Shown: positions 1-6,893, counted from the first letter of the stretch. The stretch is 7,112 nucleotides of DNA from Verrucomicrobiales bacterium (GCA_002708885.1 PAPL01000055.1:42384-49495); one strand, 5' to 3'. Translations and numbers: made by a program. The notes: generated by a model from the sequence alone, not told the origin.

Positions 1-1
1 G

Positions 2-1552
2 ACTTCAGATATTCGAATCTGGTTCTCTGATAGCGGTTTTCGCCTCTTAATTAAATCGGACGTTTTTGATTCAAAAGAAGGGTGGGGAATTGACGAGATC
101 ATTGAAAAACAGATTTTCGTTCATGGAAAAGTGATCCGGTCAGGAGAATTCATTCAAATCAACCTCACTTCTCCGGACCAAATGGCAACGAGTCTGGATA
201 AGGTTACCAAATTAAAGGCTCCTACAAATAAACCGGGAAAGGATGGACCAAAAACTTTTGAACCCGTTTCTCCTGGAGCCATTCTTCCTGTGAAGCCGGG
301 CAAAGAGAATCTGTTACCAATGGCAACTGAGGCAAAGGTAAAGGTCATTTTGGCTATGTATGCCACGGAGGTGCCCACGATGGTCGTTTCTGAGGTGAAG
401 GCTGAAATTATTGATGCTGAGGAAGGCGGACCAATGCAGGCGAGTTTCGAATCTAAGCCAAAGATTACAGATAAGCCCATGGTTTCGGTTATGACTTATC
501 TTCCCAAAAAATATTTCAGTCAGGGATGGCCCAGAAACAAGGCTGTTCATTTTGTGGTTGATGAAATTCAGGCAGACAGTATCCCTCCGAATTTTGCCGC
601 TGCTTTTCTTATTGAGTGTCTATTAAAAGGCATCAAGGTCCCCGAGAATCTGGTCCTCTTTGGAGGAATGGGTGCAGGAGGGGCATTGAATTACACCACT
701 GATAAGAAGCGTTCAGACGCTTCAATTGGGGAAGCAATAAAATTGACTGCCGAGGCAGCGCAAAAGGCTGGAGTTGATCCGGATGAAGGTAAGCTCAAGA
801 GCAATTTCACGACACCCAGCGCGTTAGGCAAAAAAGCGCCAGTAGTAAATCAAAGCTTCTATTTATTAACTAGTAACGTAGATGACGGGATCCTGGATGA
901 TTTGATTTTAGATGACCATTGGGACGTAATTAATTCTACTCAGATCATATCCTGTGAGAATATTGATGTTGCTTTGAACCTTACGAGGGAACTTTCAGAA
1001 GGATCAGGGACAGGTAAATCTATTAATGATTTAAGCGCTGCTCAGAAAGTTCTTCGTGAAAGATCAATACGCATGCTGTCAAATGCTCAGGTATGGAGCA
1101 GGGTTGTTGGTGCCGGAAGGGCCAGCAAAAATAATAAGACGGCTTATGCTTATGCACGTTTGAAGACAAGGAAAGTTGCAAAAACATATTCATTAGATCG
1201 TTGCCTTTCCCATATCAATAAGCAGATCATAACAGCAAGAGGAAACTCTTTGGATAAGTTTGTGGACCGTGAATTGCGCAAATATGTCAGGGACCTTTCT
1301 AATACAATGAAGGAGATTCAACCTAAGATTCACCCTAGCGCTGTTCCTGTACTTGCATCAGGACAACTCTATCTTAAAGAGATAGCTAACTATTCAGCAT
1401 CGAAGCGGGACACCGCAGCCAAAGCAAAACCTGCAAAGAAGGAAGGGGACAAAAAAGCCGCTAAAGTAGTACCTGATCGTGTTCAGAAGCAATTTGATAT
1501 GGCCAAGAAAGCTTATGAGGATGCGCGTGCAGAAGCTTTAAAGGCACCCTAA
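2..1552 (+). CDS. Degenerate Lon (S16)-like domain protein, 5'-partial, basic C-terminal tail
   Basis: The reading frame is open from base 2 through the TAA at 1550-1552 (516 codons visible), so the gene begins before the window. GTG 131 is an internal Val (residue 44), not a start. Residues 1-60 look beta-rich and are unrecognised. Residues about 75-105 form a Pro/Gly/Lys-rich linker. Residues about 110-330 follow the order of the Lon proteolytic domain: a strand ending in VHFVVDE; then PPNFAAAFLIECLLKGI, where Lon has GPSAG plus a helix; then LFGGM; then IKLTAEAAQKAGV, like Lon's IKEKVLAAHRAGI; then FYLLTSN; then NIDVALNLTREL. At the catalytic Ser position I read Asn197 (PPN), while the Lys of IKL (Lys247) aligns with Lon's lysine, so proteolysis is doubtful. 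There is no AAA+ ATPase motif. The last 50 residues are Lys/Ala-rich and helical. The fold assignment is by eye. A binding or structural role is an inference, and the cellular function is unknown. The gene converges on the SMI1 gene with a 30-base gap. Confidence 0.8.
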   Translation, partial: TSDIRIWFSDSGFRLLIKSDVFDSKEGWGIDEIIEKQIFVHGKVIRSGEFIQINLTSPDQMATSLDKVTKLKAPTNKPGKDGPKTFEPVSPGAILPVKPGKENLLPMATEAKVKVILAMYATEVPTMVVSEVKAEIIDAEEGGPMQASFESKPKITDKPMVSVMTYLPKKYFSQGWPRNKAVHFVVDEIQADSIPPNFAAAFLIECLLKGIKVPENLVLFGGMGAGGALNYTTDKKRSDASIGEAIKLTAEAAQKAGVDPDEGKLKSNFTTPSALGKKAPVVNQSFYLLTSNVDDGILDDLILDDHWDVINSTQIISCENIDVALNLTRELSEGSGTGKSINDLSAAQKVLRERSIRMLSNAQVWSRVVGAGRASKNNKTAYAYARLKTRKVAKTYSLDRCLSHINKQIITARGNSLDKFVDRELRKYVRDLSNTMKEIQPKIHPSAVPVLASGQLYLKEIANYSASKRDTAAKAKPAKKEGDKKAAKVVPDRVQKQFDMAKKAYEDARAEALKAP

Positions 1553-1582
1553 TTAATATTAGAGGATAAGGATTAATCAAAT

Positions 1583-2476
1583 CTATCCCCACACGACGAT
1601 TTCACCGTCTTTGTCAGTATTGGCTAATGCTTCTTTGAAAGCGTCTGGATCCCAACCTTTGAGTTTGCCTAAATACTTAAATAGTTTGTCTGAATTGGCT
1701 ATACTCGTTGGAATTTCTATTTCTTCATGATCACTTCCATCTGGTAAATTGAGAGAAATTAGAGGATCGCCGGCATATGATGATACGCGTACTCTGACAA
1801 TGTCCCCCCATGGCACTGTTCCTACTTTTTCTTCATCTTCATATAATTCTATCATCTTTGCAGTGAAATTATATGTCATTGCAGTTTCACCATCATCGTC
1901 ATCACTGTCCATTACGACATCATCATCATCTTCACCGACTCCATGATCTTCCTCCTCCTCATGATCTTCCGGTCCCTTAGGCTCAATTCCAAATCCACTG
2001 GCCGGGTCAAAATTGTACTCACCATTTTTGAGAGCAGCATGAATGTCAGCTAACCAGCTTTCAAACGAATCAGCTATTTCTTCATTTTCATCATTACTGA
2101 CATATTTACTTATCGATCCACTTTCTAATTCAACGCAGAGCATGTCCCCTGATCCGTCTTCAGCAAACGGCAGCCAATCCCCGGGGCACGTTTCATCTTC
2201 TCCGGCGTCATCCCTGAGGCCTTCCAGTTCTTCCCATGATTCCTGCACCAGATCAATTGGCATTAGGCTGAACATATCAAAGAATCCCGGATTACTTTCC
2301 TGACTCTGACCATTATGCATGACGACAAAGTCTCTATAGTCAGTTGGCAGTTCCTGACCAATAAATTCTTCCAGCGCTTCTACTTCCACTTCATCAGCTC
2401 CTGGATTAAGTGATTCTAGAATTGCGTTTGCTTTTGATGTTAATTCACCTTCGAGTCGGGACCAAATTTTCTTCAT
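1583..2476 (-). CDS. SMI1/KNR4 (SUKH) family protein with acidic linker and C-terminal beta-rich domain
   Basis: 297 residues. Residues about 20-150 carry SMI1/KNR4 hallmarks: VEALEEFIGQELPTDYRDF followed by HNGQ, then PGFF...LMP, then DWLPFAEDGSGDMLCVEL and a final WL.DI helix. Residues about 168-197 are an extreme Asp/Glu tract (EEEED, EDDDD, DSDDDDGE). Residues about 200-297 form a second domain with alternating strands (VPWGDIVRVRV, EEIEIP) and a closing GEIVVWG. It loosely resembles a bacterial PH-like fold, but I do not recognise it firmly. No signal peptide or membrane segment is visible, so the protein is probably cytosolic. SUKH domains mostly bind protein partners, and many are toxin-immunity proteins; no toxin gene lies nearby, so immunity is not supported here. 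The gene starts 20 bases after hflX and is probably co-transcribed. No clear Shine-Dalgarno sequence precedes the ATG, so it may depend on the upstream gene. The specific function is unknown. Confidence 0.88.
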   Translation of the reverse strand: MKKIWSRLEGELTSKANAILESLNPGADEVEVEALEEFIGQELPTDYRDFVVMHNGQSQESNPGFFDMFSLMPIDLVQESWEELEGLRDDAGEDETCPGDWLPFAEDGSGDMLCVELESGSISKYVSNDENEEIADSFESWLADIHAALKNGEYNFDPASGFGIEPKGPEDHEEEEDHGVGEDDDDVVMDSDDDDGETAMTYNFTAKMIELYEDEEKVGTVPWGDIVRVRVSSYAGDPLISLNLPDGSDHEEIEIPTSIANSDKLFKYLGKLKGWDPDAFKEALANTDKDGEIVVWG

Positions 2477-2496
2477 ATAATTCAGTTAATTATTAT

Positions 2497-3822
2497 TTAT
2501 TTACCCGTAGCGGGACCCTTCATAGTTTCAGCCATAACGAATTCCGCAAACTTCGCAAGAAAACGTTTCGAATAAGTTGCAGTTAAGATGATGTCGTTCC
2601 CAACATAATCTTGGCTTAAAATCTTACCTTCCCGGTGTAAAAGAGCCACTAAATCCTGTCTGGATTGAGGTATTTTCAAGCTGTGACGGACAATATTTTG
2701 TAACAACATATCTGCCATTTTGTCCATCAAACTGCTAATTTGATGGGAATTTTTAACCGAAATAAAAATTGCTTCAGGGAATTCGGTTTTAAGATCCCCT
2801 AGTCTCTGCTCATCAATCAGATCAGTCTTATTCACTACTGAGATGATTTTTTTTTCGTCCGCTCCGAGCTCCTTTAACACATTTAGTGTTGTATCATGGT
2901 GATCTAGAATGTCTTTAGAACTTCCGTCCATCACATGAATGAGAAAGTTGGCAAGGACTGCTTCTTCGAGGGTGGCTTTGAAGCTTTCCACTAAGTCATG
3001 GGGAAGTCTCCTCACAAATCCAACAGTGTCAGTTAAAAGAATCGTTTGGCCATCTTCCAAATCAAGTTTTCTTGTAGTAGTGTCTAGAGTCGCGAAAAGT
3101 TTATCTTCCGCAAGGACTGTGCTTTCAGTGAGGCAGTTCAACAATGAAGACTTACCGGCATTCGTATAACCAACAATGGCAGCATGAGGCAAGTTGGCAC
3201 GGTTCCGCTCCTTACGTTGTGTCCGCCGTTGTTTTTTTACTTTTTCCAATTCTGCTTTTACACGGTCTATTTTTTTCCGAGCCAGCCTACGGTCAACTTC
3301 GATTTGCTTTTCTCCTTCTCCCCTGGCCGCTCCTCCTCCACCTTTTCCACCCCCTGATCCTCCACCTTGACGGTCTAAGTGACTCCACATTCTGGCCATC
3401 CTTGGTAGCGTATATTGCATTCTTGCCAGTTGTACCTGAAGGCGGGCCTCTTTCGATCGGGCTCGCATTGAAAAGATATCAAGAATCACTTCGTGACGAT
3501 CAATGACTAAAATATCGGAATCATTCTCCCAGTTCCTCTGTTGATTTGGGGACAATTCATTATCGAAAATAATACAGTCACAACCTAACTCTTTGGCCGT
3601 CTGAATCGTTTCAGCCATTTTGCCTTTTCCCATCAGGTGCGAAGGATAAGTTTCGCGGACCTTTACAAGAGTAGTTTTACCAATCCCTATATTTAAGGTT
3701 TCAACAAGCTCGCGCAATTCTTGAAGAAGACTCGCAGCTTCATCCGCTTCTGATTTGTCATAATAAACACCTACAAGTAAGGCCTTTTCGACGAGTTGCG
3801 GTTTTTCCCGGACTTCAAACAT
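2497..3822 (-). CDS. hflX: GTPase HflX, ribosome-splitting/recycling factor
   Basis: 441 residues, a normal length for the family. HflX binds the large ribosomal subunit and splits stalled or hibernating ribosomes using GTP. The N-terminal HflX domain (about 12-145) includes HLMGKGKMAE, the DNELSPNQQRN stretch and the DRHEVILDIF-RARSKEARLQV segment. A glycine-rich loop (about 153-164) leads to RGEGEKQIEVDRR and a charged coiled-coil helix (about 172-208). The G domain shows G1 GYTNAGKS (218-225), a switch region with DTTTRKL, G3 DTVGF (265-269) followed by RRLPHDLVESFKATLEE, G4 NKTD (331-334) and a G5-like SVKN (355-358). A C-terminal alpha/beta domain follows. The loop is longer than the usual GGGIGTRGPGE form and has Glu for Pro in RGPGE. 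An in-frame TAG nine bases upstream fixes ATG 3822 as the earliest start. No Shine-Dalgarno sequence is visible. The SMI1-family gene follows in the same direction. Confidence 0.95.
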   Translation of the reverse strand: MFEVREKPQLVEKALLVGVYYDKSEADEAASLLQELRELVETLNIGIGKTTLVKVRETYPSHLMGKGKMAETIQTAKELGCDCIIFDNELSPNQQRNWENDSDILVIDRHEVILDIFSMRARSKEARLQVQLARMQYTLPRMARMWSHLDRQGGGSGGGKGGGGAARGEGEKQIEVDRRLARKKIDRVKAELEKVKKQRRTQRKERNRANLPHAAIVGYTNAGKSSLLNCLTESTVLAEDKLFATLDTTTRKLDLEDGQTILLTDTVGFVRRLPHDLVESFKATLEEAVLANFLIHVMDGSSKDILDHHDTTLNVLKELGADEKKIISVVNKTDLIDEQRLGDLKTEFPEAIFISVKNSHQISSLMDKMADMLLQNIVRHSLKIPQSRQDLVALLHREGKILSQDYVGNDIILTATYSKRFLAKFAEFVMAETMKGPATGK

Positions 3823-3867
3823 ATGGGTCTAATAACTAACTAATAGGAAATAAGTTACATATCAAAC

Positions 3868-3886
3868 TAGTTAGCATAGCTAACTA
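3868..3886. promoter_or_regulatory. Perfect 8-bp inverted repeat, candidate operator
   Basis: TAGTTAGC, a three-base ATA spacer, then GCTAACTA. The arms match perfectly. It lies in the divergent region, 45-63 bases upstream of the hflX start and about 50 bases before the -35 of the thioesterase promoter. The half-site core TAACTA recurs as TAACTAACTA at 3833-3842, closer to hflX. The symmetry would fit a dimeric regulator. As an RNA hairpin it has no following U-run in either direction, so it is not a terminator. Binding is an inference. Confidence 0.4.
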
Positions 3887-3934
3887 TTTCTAACATATAA
3901 TTGGTGGTATCACTTTATTCTCAATAATCAAGCT

Positions 3935-3964
3935 TTGCTGGATTCTTTTCTGGAAGACTATAAT
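3935..3964 (+). promoter_or_regulatory. Sigma-70-type promoter for thioesterase-truA
   Basis: A perfect TATAAT (3959-3964) sits 18 bases after TTGCTG (3935-3940), which keeps the TTG of the -35 consensus. Transcription would start near 3971, only about 11 bases before the TTG start codon, giving a very short leader. The weak -35 suggests modest strength or help from an activator. Confidence 0.5.
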
Positions 3965-3968
3965 GACT

Positions 3969-3973
3969 GAGGG
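3969..3973 (+). promoter_or_regulatory. Shine-Dalgarno-like GAGGG deciding the TTG start
   Basis: GAGGG ends eight bases before TTG 3982, good spacing for that codon and too far for GTG 3988 or ATG 4024. It nearly coincides with the transcription start predicted from the TATAAT box, so part of it could be missing from the mRNA if that promoter is used. Confidence 0.4.
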
Positions 3974-3981
3974 TATTTTTC

Positions 3982-4395
3982 TTGCTTGTGAAAGGAACGT
4001 GCATTGAGACCCACGAACAAGTCATGTTTTATGACACGGATGCTGCTGGAGTGGTACACAACATTGCGTACCTAAGATTTATTGAAAAAAATCGTACATT
4101 GTTGGCATCCGAATTGGGCCTTAATTATAAAGAAATGGCGACTTCAGGTATTTACGGAGCAGTTATTCGTATAGAGATTGATTATCGGAGGCCGGGCCTG
4201 TTGGGAGATAATTTAAAAGTGCGCGGATGGTTAGATTCTGTCAAAAGAGTAAAATTTTGGTGTGGATTTGAAATTTTCCGCGCCGATGACAATCAGATCT
4301 TGGTCGCTTCTAAGCAGGAGCTTGCTTTGGTAAAAATGCCAGAAGCAAAGCCAACAAGATTACCCCCTGACCTAAAAGAATATATTAAAGAATGA
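3982..4395 (+). CDS. Acyl-CoA thioesterase, 4HBT/YbgC-FadM hotdog family
   Basis: 137 residues, the usual length for a single hotdog-fold thioesterase of the 4-hydroxybenzoyl-CoA thioesterase/YbgC/FadM group, which hydrolyse acyl-CoA thioesters in the cytosol. The hallmark VMFYDTDAAGVVHNIAYLRFIEKNR lies at about 14-38. By alignment to 4HBT the second Asp of DTD (Asp20) is the catalytic acid/base. The remaining strands are present: IRIEIDYRRPGLLGDNLKVRG (62-82), KFWCGFEIFR and ASKQELALVKM. The family needs a strand before the motif, so ATG 4024 would be too short. TTG 3982 is preferred because of GAGGG eight bases upstream; GTG 3988 is possible. The substrate cannot be read from sequence. No tol-pal genes are in view, so a Tol-Pal link as for E. 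coli YbgC is unsupported. The stop overlaps the truA start (ATGA), which indicates one operon with translational coupling. Confidence 0.9.
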   Translation: MLVKGTCIETHEQVMFYDTDAAGVVHNIAYLRFIEKNRTLLASELGLNYKEMATSGIYGAVIRIEIDYRRPGLLGDNLKVRGWLDSVKRVKFWCGFEIFRADDNQILVASKQELALVKMPEAKPTRLPPDLKEYIKE

Positions 4396-5138
4396 GCCGA
4401 ATCAGACTTACGGTGGCTTATGATGGTAGTTCTTTTAAGGGATGGCAGAGCCAACCAGAGGGAAACACAATTCAAGACAATATTGAGGCGGCCCTTCTAA
4501 AAGTTTCCGGAGAAGCCTTGCGTATTACTGGTTCCGGACGAACTGATACGGGGGTCCATGCCATTGGCCAGGTTGCTCATTTTGATGTGCCAGAATCAAG
4601 TAGCATGAATGCTGGCGAATGGAACCGCGCACTCAATGTGAATTTACCGCCCACGATCCGAATAATTAAGGCATCAATGGTTGAGGATGATTTTCATGCC
4701 CGATTTGGAGCAAAAGAAAAAACGTATCGATATGAAATTGATATTGGTCCAGTTCTCAACCCTTTGCGTGTATCTAGGGCATGGCATCACCCAGAAAAAA
4801 TCAACTGTGAAATACTCCGCCGTGCTTGTTCAGTATATATTGGGGAACACGATTTTGCTTCATTTGCGGCGAATCGTAAGGATGGAAAGGATATCAATAC
4901 TGTCAGAACAATTAATTCTATTGAAGTTGCAGAGTGTTCCGATGGATTGACCATTACTTTTTGCGGTAATGGATTTCTATACAAAATGGTTCGCTTGTTA
5001 GTGGGTGCTGCAGTGCGTGTTGCTGAAGAAAGAGAAGAGATTTCCTGGCTTGAGGGGATGCTTGAGAGTCCAGGAACTGCTAAGTGTCAGTACTGTGCCA
5101 CTGGAGAGGGCCTCTACCTAGTCGAAGTGATATATTAG
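4392..5138 (+). CDS. truA: tRNA pseudouridine(38-40) synthase TruA
   Basis: 248 residues, a typical TruA length. TruA isomerises uridines 38, 39 and 40 in the anticodon arm of tRNAs. The N-terminal RIRLTVAYDGSSFKGWQSQP and the catalytic motif GSGRTDTGVHA (47-57) are present, with Asp52 as the nucleophile. Then come FDVP, RALNVNLPPTIRI, DDFHARFGAKEKTYRYEI (about 99-116), the HDFASFAAN block (153-161), and NGFLYKMVRLLVGAAV (193-208), which carries the conserved late active-site region. It ends GLYLVEVIY, as family members do. The intervening CQYCATGEG replaces the more usual TAPPHGL-like segment, a mild variation with two Cys. ATG 4392 overlaps the preceding stop by ATGA, so reinitiation or coupling is likely. 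It converges on leuA with a 20-base gap that holds no obvious terminator hairpin. Confidence 0.96.
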   Translation: MSRIRLTVAYDGSSFKGWQSQPEGNTIQDNIEAALLKVSGEALRITGSGRTDTGVHAIGQVAHFDVPESSSMNAGEWNRALNVNLPPTIRIIKASMVEDDFHARFGAKEKTYRYEIDIGPVLNPLRVSRAWHHPEKINCEILRRACSVYIGEHDFASFAANRKDGKDINTVRTINSIEVAECSDGLTITFCGNGFLYKMVRLLVGAAVRVAEEREEISWLEGMLESPGTAKCQYCATGEGLYLVEVIY

Positions 5139-5158
5139 TTTTTCTTGGAGCCTGTTAA

Positions 5159-6829
5159 TTAATCCTTAAGAAGATTGCAGGCACTAACGAGCGCCCTTAC
5201 TCCTGCGATTTCAATTGAGGGATCAACGCCACATCCCCATGCCTCTTTACCGTCATCCGAGTGAAGTAAAATATATGCAGCTGAATCAGCGTCTGATCCT
5301 CCCATAACTGCATGGGAACGGTAATCTTTGAGTTTGAAATCTTTTTGTTCAATTGTTTCAAGGGCATGCACGAAAGCATTGATCGGGCCGTTCCCGACGC
5401 CAGTCACATCATAATCGGCTCCATCGATGGTAATCTTTGATTCACAGCGTACCTGGCCCGGGCCCACATCGTTGTGAAAGAGTTCGTATTCCATGAGCGA
5501 CATTTTGTTAGAGACATTCACAAATCGCTCTTTGAAAGCATCAAAAATTTCCTGATTAGTGAGTTCTCTTCCTAAAGAATCCGCCATATCATAAATCGTT
5601 TTTCCGACATGAGGCTGCATTGCTTTAGGCACATCAAAACCGTATTCCCTGTCCAGAATATAAGCGATTCCTCCCTTCCCTGACTGACTATTAATACGGA
5701 TAATTGCTTCATAAGTTCTACCAATATCGGTAGGATCGATAGTTAAATAAGGGACGGCCCAGTGAGAATCATCATCTTCGATAAGATCCATTCCTTTCTT
5801 AATGGCGTCCTGATGGCTTCCGGAGAAAGCTGTAAAAACTAAATCACCAGCATATGGATGGCGATCCGGCACTTTCATTTGTGTGCAGCGTTCGTAGATT
5901 TCTCTGGCCTTAGGTATGTCTGAAAAGTCCAATCCAGTTTCAATGCCATGACTGTTCAAATTCAGTGCCACAGTTGCAATATCTAAGTTTCCGGTACGTT
6001 CACCATTACCAAAGAGTGTTCCTTCGACACGATCAGCTCCGGCCATTAGACCCAGTTCTGTGGCGGCAGTTCCTGTGCCCCTATCATTGTGGGTATGAAG
6101 GCTGACTCTAACTGATTCACGGTCCTGAAGGTTGCGGCAGAACCATTCGATCTGATCTGCGTGTATGTTTGGGGTAGTCCATTCAACCGTGGCAGGGAGA
6201 TTTAGTATGATAGGGTCTGTTGAGGACGGGCTCCATACATCCATGACGCCGTGACAAACCTCAAGAGCAAAGTCAAGTTCAGTATCCGAAAAGCTTTCGG
6301 GAGAATATTCTAGATCTACCTGAGTTTCAGGTACAGTATCCACTAGGTCCTTTATCAGAGCAGTTCCTTCCACAGCGATTTGCTTAATTTTCTCCCGGCT
6401 CGCGCCACCGAAGGTAATTTTTCTCTGCAATGGAGAAGTGGAGTTGTATATGTGAATAATTGCCTTGGGAACACCCTCTATTGCTTCAAAGGTTCGGCGT
6501 ATCAAATGTTCTCTTGCCTGGACAAGGCACTGGAGCTTCACATCATCAGGTATCAGTTTCTCTTCAACGAGCTTTCGTATAAAATCAAATTCAGTATCTG
6601 AGGCTGAAGGAAACCCAATTTCAATTTCTTTAAATCCGATACTTACAAGCAACTCAAAAAGTTCAAGCTTTTGAGAAACGTTCATTGGAACAGCAAGTGC
6701 CTGATTGCCATCTCTTAAATCCACGCTACACCATGACGGTGCTTCCGTGATTGCCTTGTCTGGCCATTTACGGTCTGAAAGTTCTACTGGGCTGAAAGGC
6801 CTGTATTTTTTCAAGTTTGATGGATTCAT
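5159..6829 (-). CDS. leuA: 2-isopropylmalate synthase LeuA, long (type 2) form
   Basis: 556 residues. It condenses acetyl-CoA with 2-oxoisovalerate to 2-isopropylmalate, the committed step of leucine synthesis. The N-terminal extension with KYRPFSPVELSDRKWPDK (8-25) and the overall length place it in the yeast/actinobacterial-type LeuA class rather than the E. coli class. The TIM barrel carries VDLRDGNQALAVPM (36-49, catalytic Arg39 and metal-binding Asp40), EIGFPSAS, SLHTHNDRGT (243-252, metal-binding His245 and His247) and TLFGNGERTGN (271-281). Linker domains follow at about 300-440. Residues about 445-556 form the LeuA regulatory domain (GADYDVTGVGNGPINAFVHALE...; SDADSAAYI), the site of leucine feedback inhibition in homologues. 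An in-frame TGA 24 bases upstream, with no start codon in between, fixes ATG 6829. No Shine-Dalgarno sequence lies at normal spacing; the nearest is 21 bases off and serves a mini-ORF. A leucine-rich leader ORF lies upstream. Confidence 0.97.
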   Translation of the reverse strand: MNPSNLKKYRPFSPVELSDRKWPDKAITEAPSWCSVDLRDGNQALAVPMNVSQKLELFELLVSIGFKEIEIGFPSASDTEFDFIRKLVEEKLIPDDVKLQCLVQAREHLIRRTFEAIEGVPKAIIHIYNSTSPLQRKITFGGASREKIKQIAVEGTALIKDLVDTVPETQVDLEYSPESFSDTELDFALEVCHGVMDVWSPSSTDPIILNLPATVEWTTPNIHADQIEWFCRNLQDRESVRVSLHTHNDRGTGTAATELGLMAGADRVEGTLFGNGERTGNLDIATVALNLNSHGIETGLDFSDIPKAREIYERCTQMKVPDRHPYAGDLVFTAFSGSHQDAIKKGMDLIEDDDSHWAVPYLTIDPTDIGRTYEAIIRINSQSGKGGIAYILDREYGFDVPKAMQPHVGKTIYDMADSLGRELTNQEIFDAFKERFVNVSNKMSLMEYELFHNDVGPGQVRCESKITIDGADYDVTGVGNGPINAFVHALETIEQKDFKLKDYRSHAVMGGSDADSAAYILLHSDDGKEAWGCGVDPSIEIAGVRALVSACNLLKD

Positions 6830-6846
6830 TTTGATTTTGGATACAT
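6826..6846 (-). CDS. Six-codon mini-ORF overlapping the leuA start
   Basis: ATG 6846 opens a six-residue frame (MYPKSK) whose TGA overlaps the leuA ATG (sequence ATGA). It is preceded by TTAAGGGTGA (6848-6857), the best ribosome-binding match near leuA, with GGG four bases before this ATG. leuA itself has no such site at proper distance, so ribosomes could load here and restart at leuA. It might equally be a chance frame with the real site simply poor. There is no direct support beyond this geometry. Confidence 0.35.
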   Translation of the reverse strand: MYPKSK

Positions 6847-6850
6847 TTCA

Positions 6851-6865
6851 CCCTTAAAGCGAGGG
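6851..6865 (-). promoter_or_regulatory. Hairpin able to hide the AAGGG ribosome-binding site
   Basis: On the leuA transcript CCCT (6865-6862) can pair with AGGG (6854-6851) around a seven-base loop, with one further C-G pair beyond a mismatch. This would cover the only Shine-Dalgarno-like sequence ahead of leuA. The stem is short, so its stability is uncertain. Confidence 0.3.
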
Positions 6866-6893
6866 AGTACGGAATGGGAGGAATTTAATTTTT

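Noticed and set aside
154..550. Two - strand ORFs opposite the first gene (154-480 and 314-550)
   Set aside because: They are shadows of a continuous + strand coding frame with family-like structure, and no promoter or ribosome-binding site is seen.
1553..1590. Possible bidirectional terminator between the convergent first gene and the SMI1 gene
   Set aside because: Only a weak GAGGATA/TATCCCC pairing with one mismatch and a 15-base loop is visible, with no U-run; it is not convincing as a terminator.
1749..2303. Serine-rich + strand ORFs (1749-1946, 2043-2303)
   Set aside because: They are antisense readings of the Asp/Glu-rich SMI1 gene; acidic codons read backwards as Ser-rich sequence.
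3144..3506. 120-codon + strand ORF opposite hflX
   Set aside because: It lies wholly antisense to the conserved HflX G-domain and loop. Its hydrophobic run is the reverse reading of Gly/Lys/Arg codons, and it has no independent support.
3963..4007. 14-codon ORF from ATG 3963 overlapping the thioesterase start
   Set aside because: It begins inside the -10 box, so it would not be on the predicted transcript, and it is out of frame with the gene.
6380..6674. + strand ORFs opposite the start of leuA
   Set aside because: They overlap the conserved LeuA barrel coding sequence on the other strand and show no protein features of their own.
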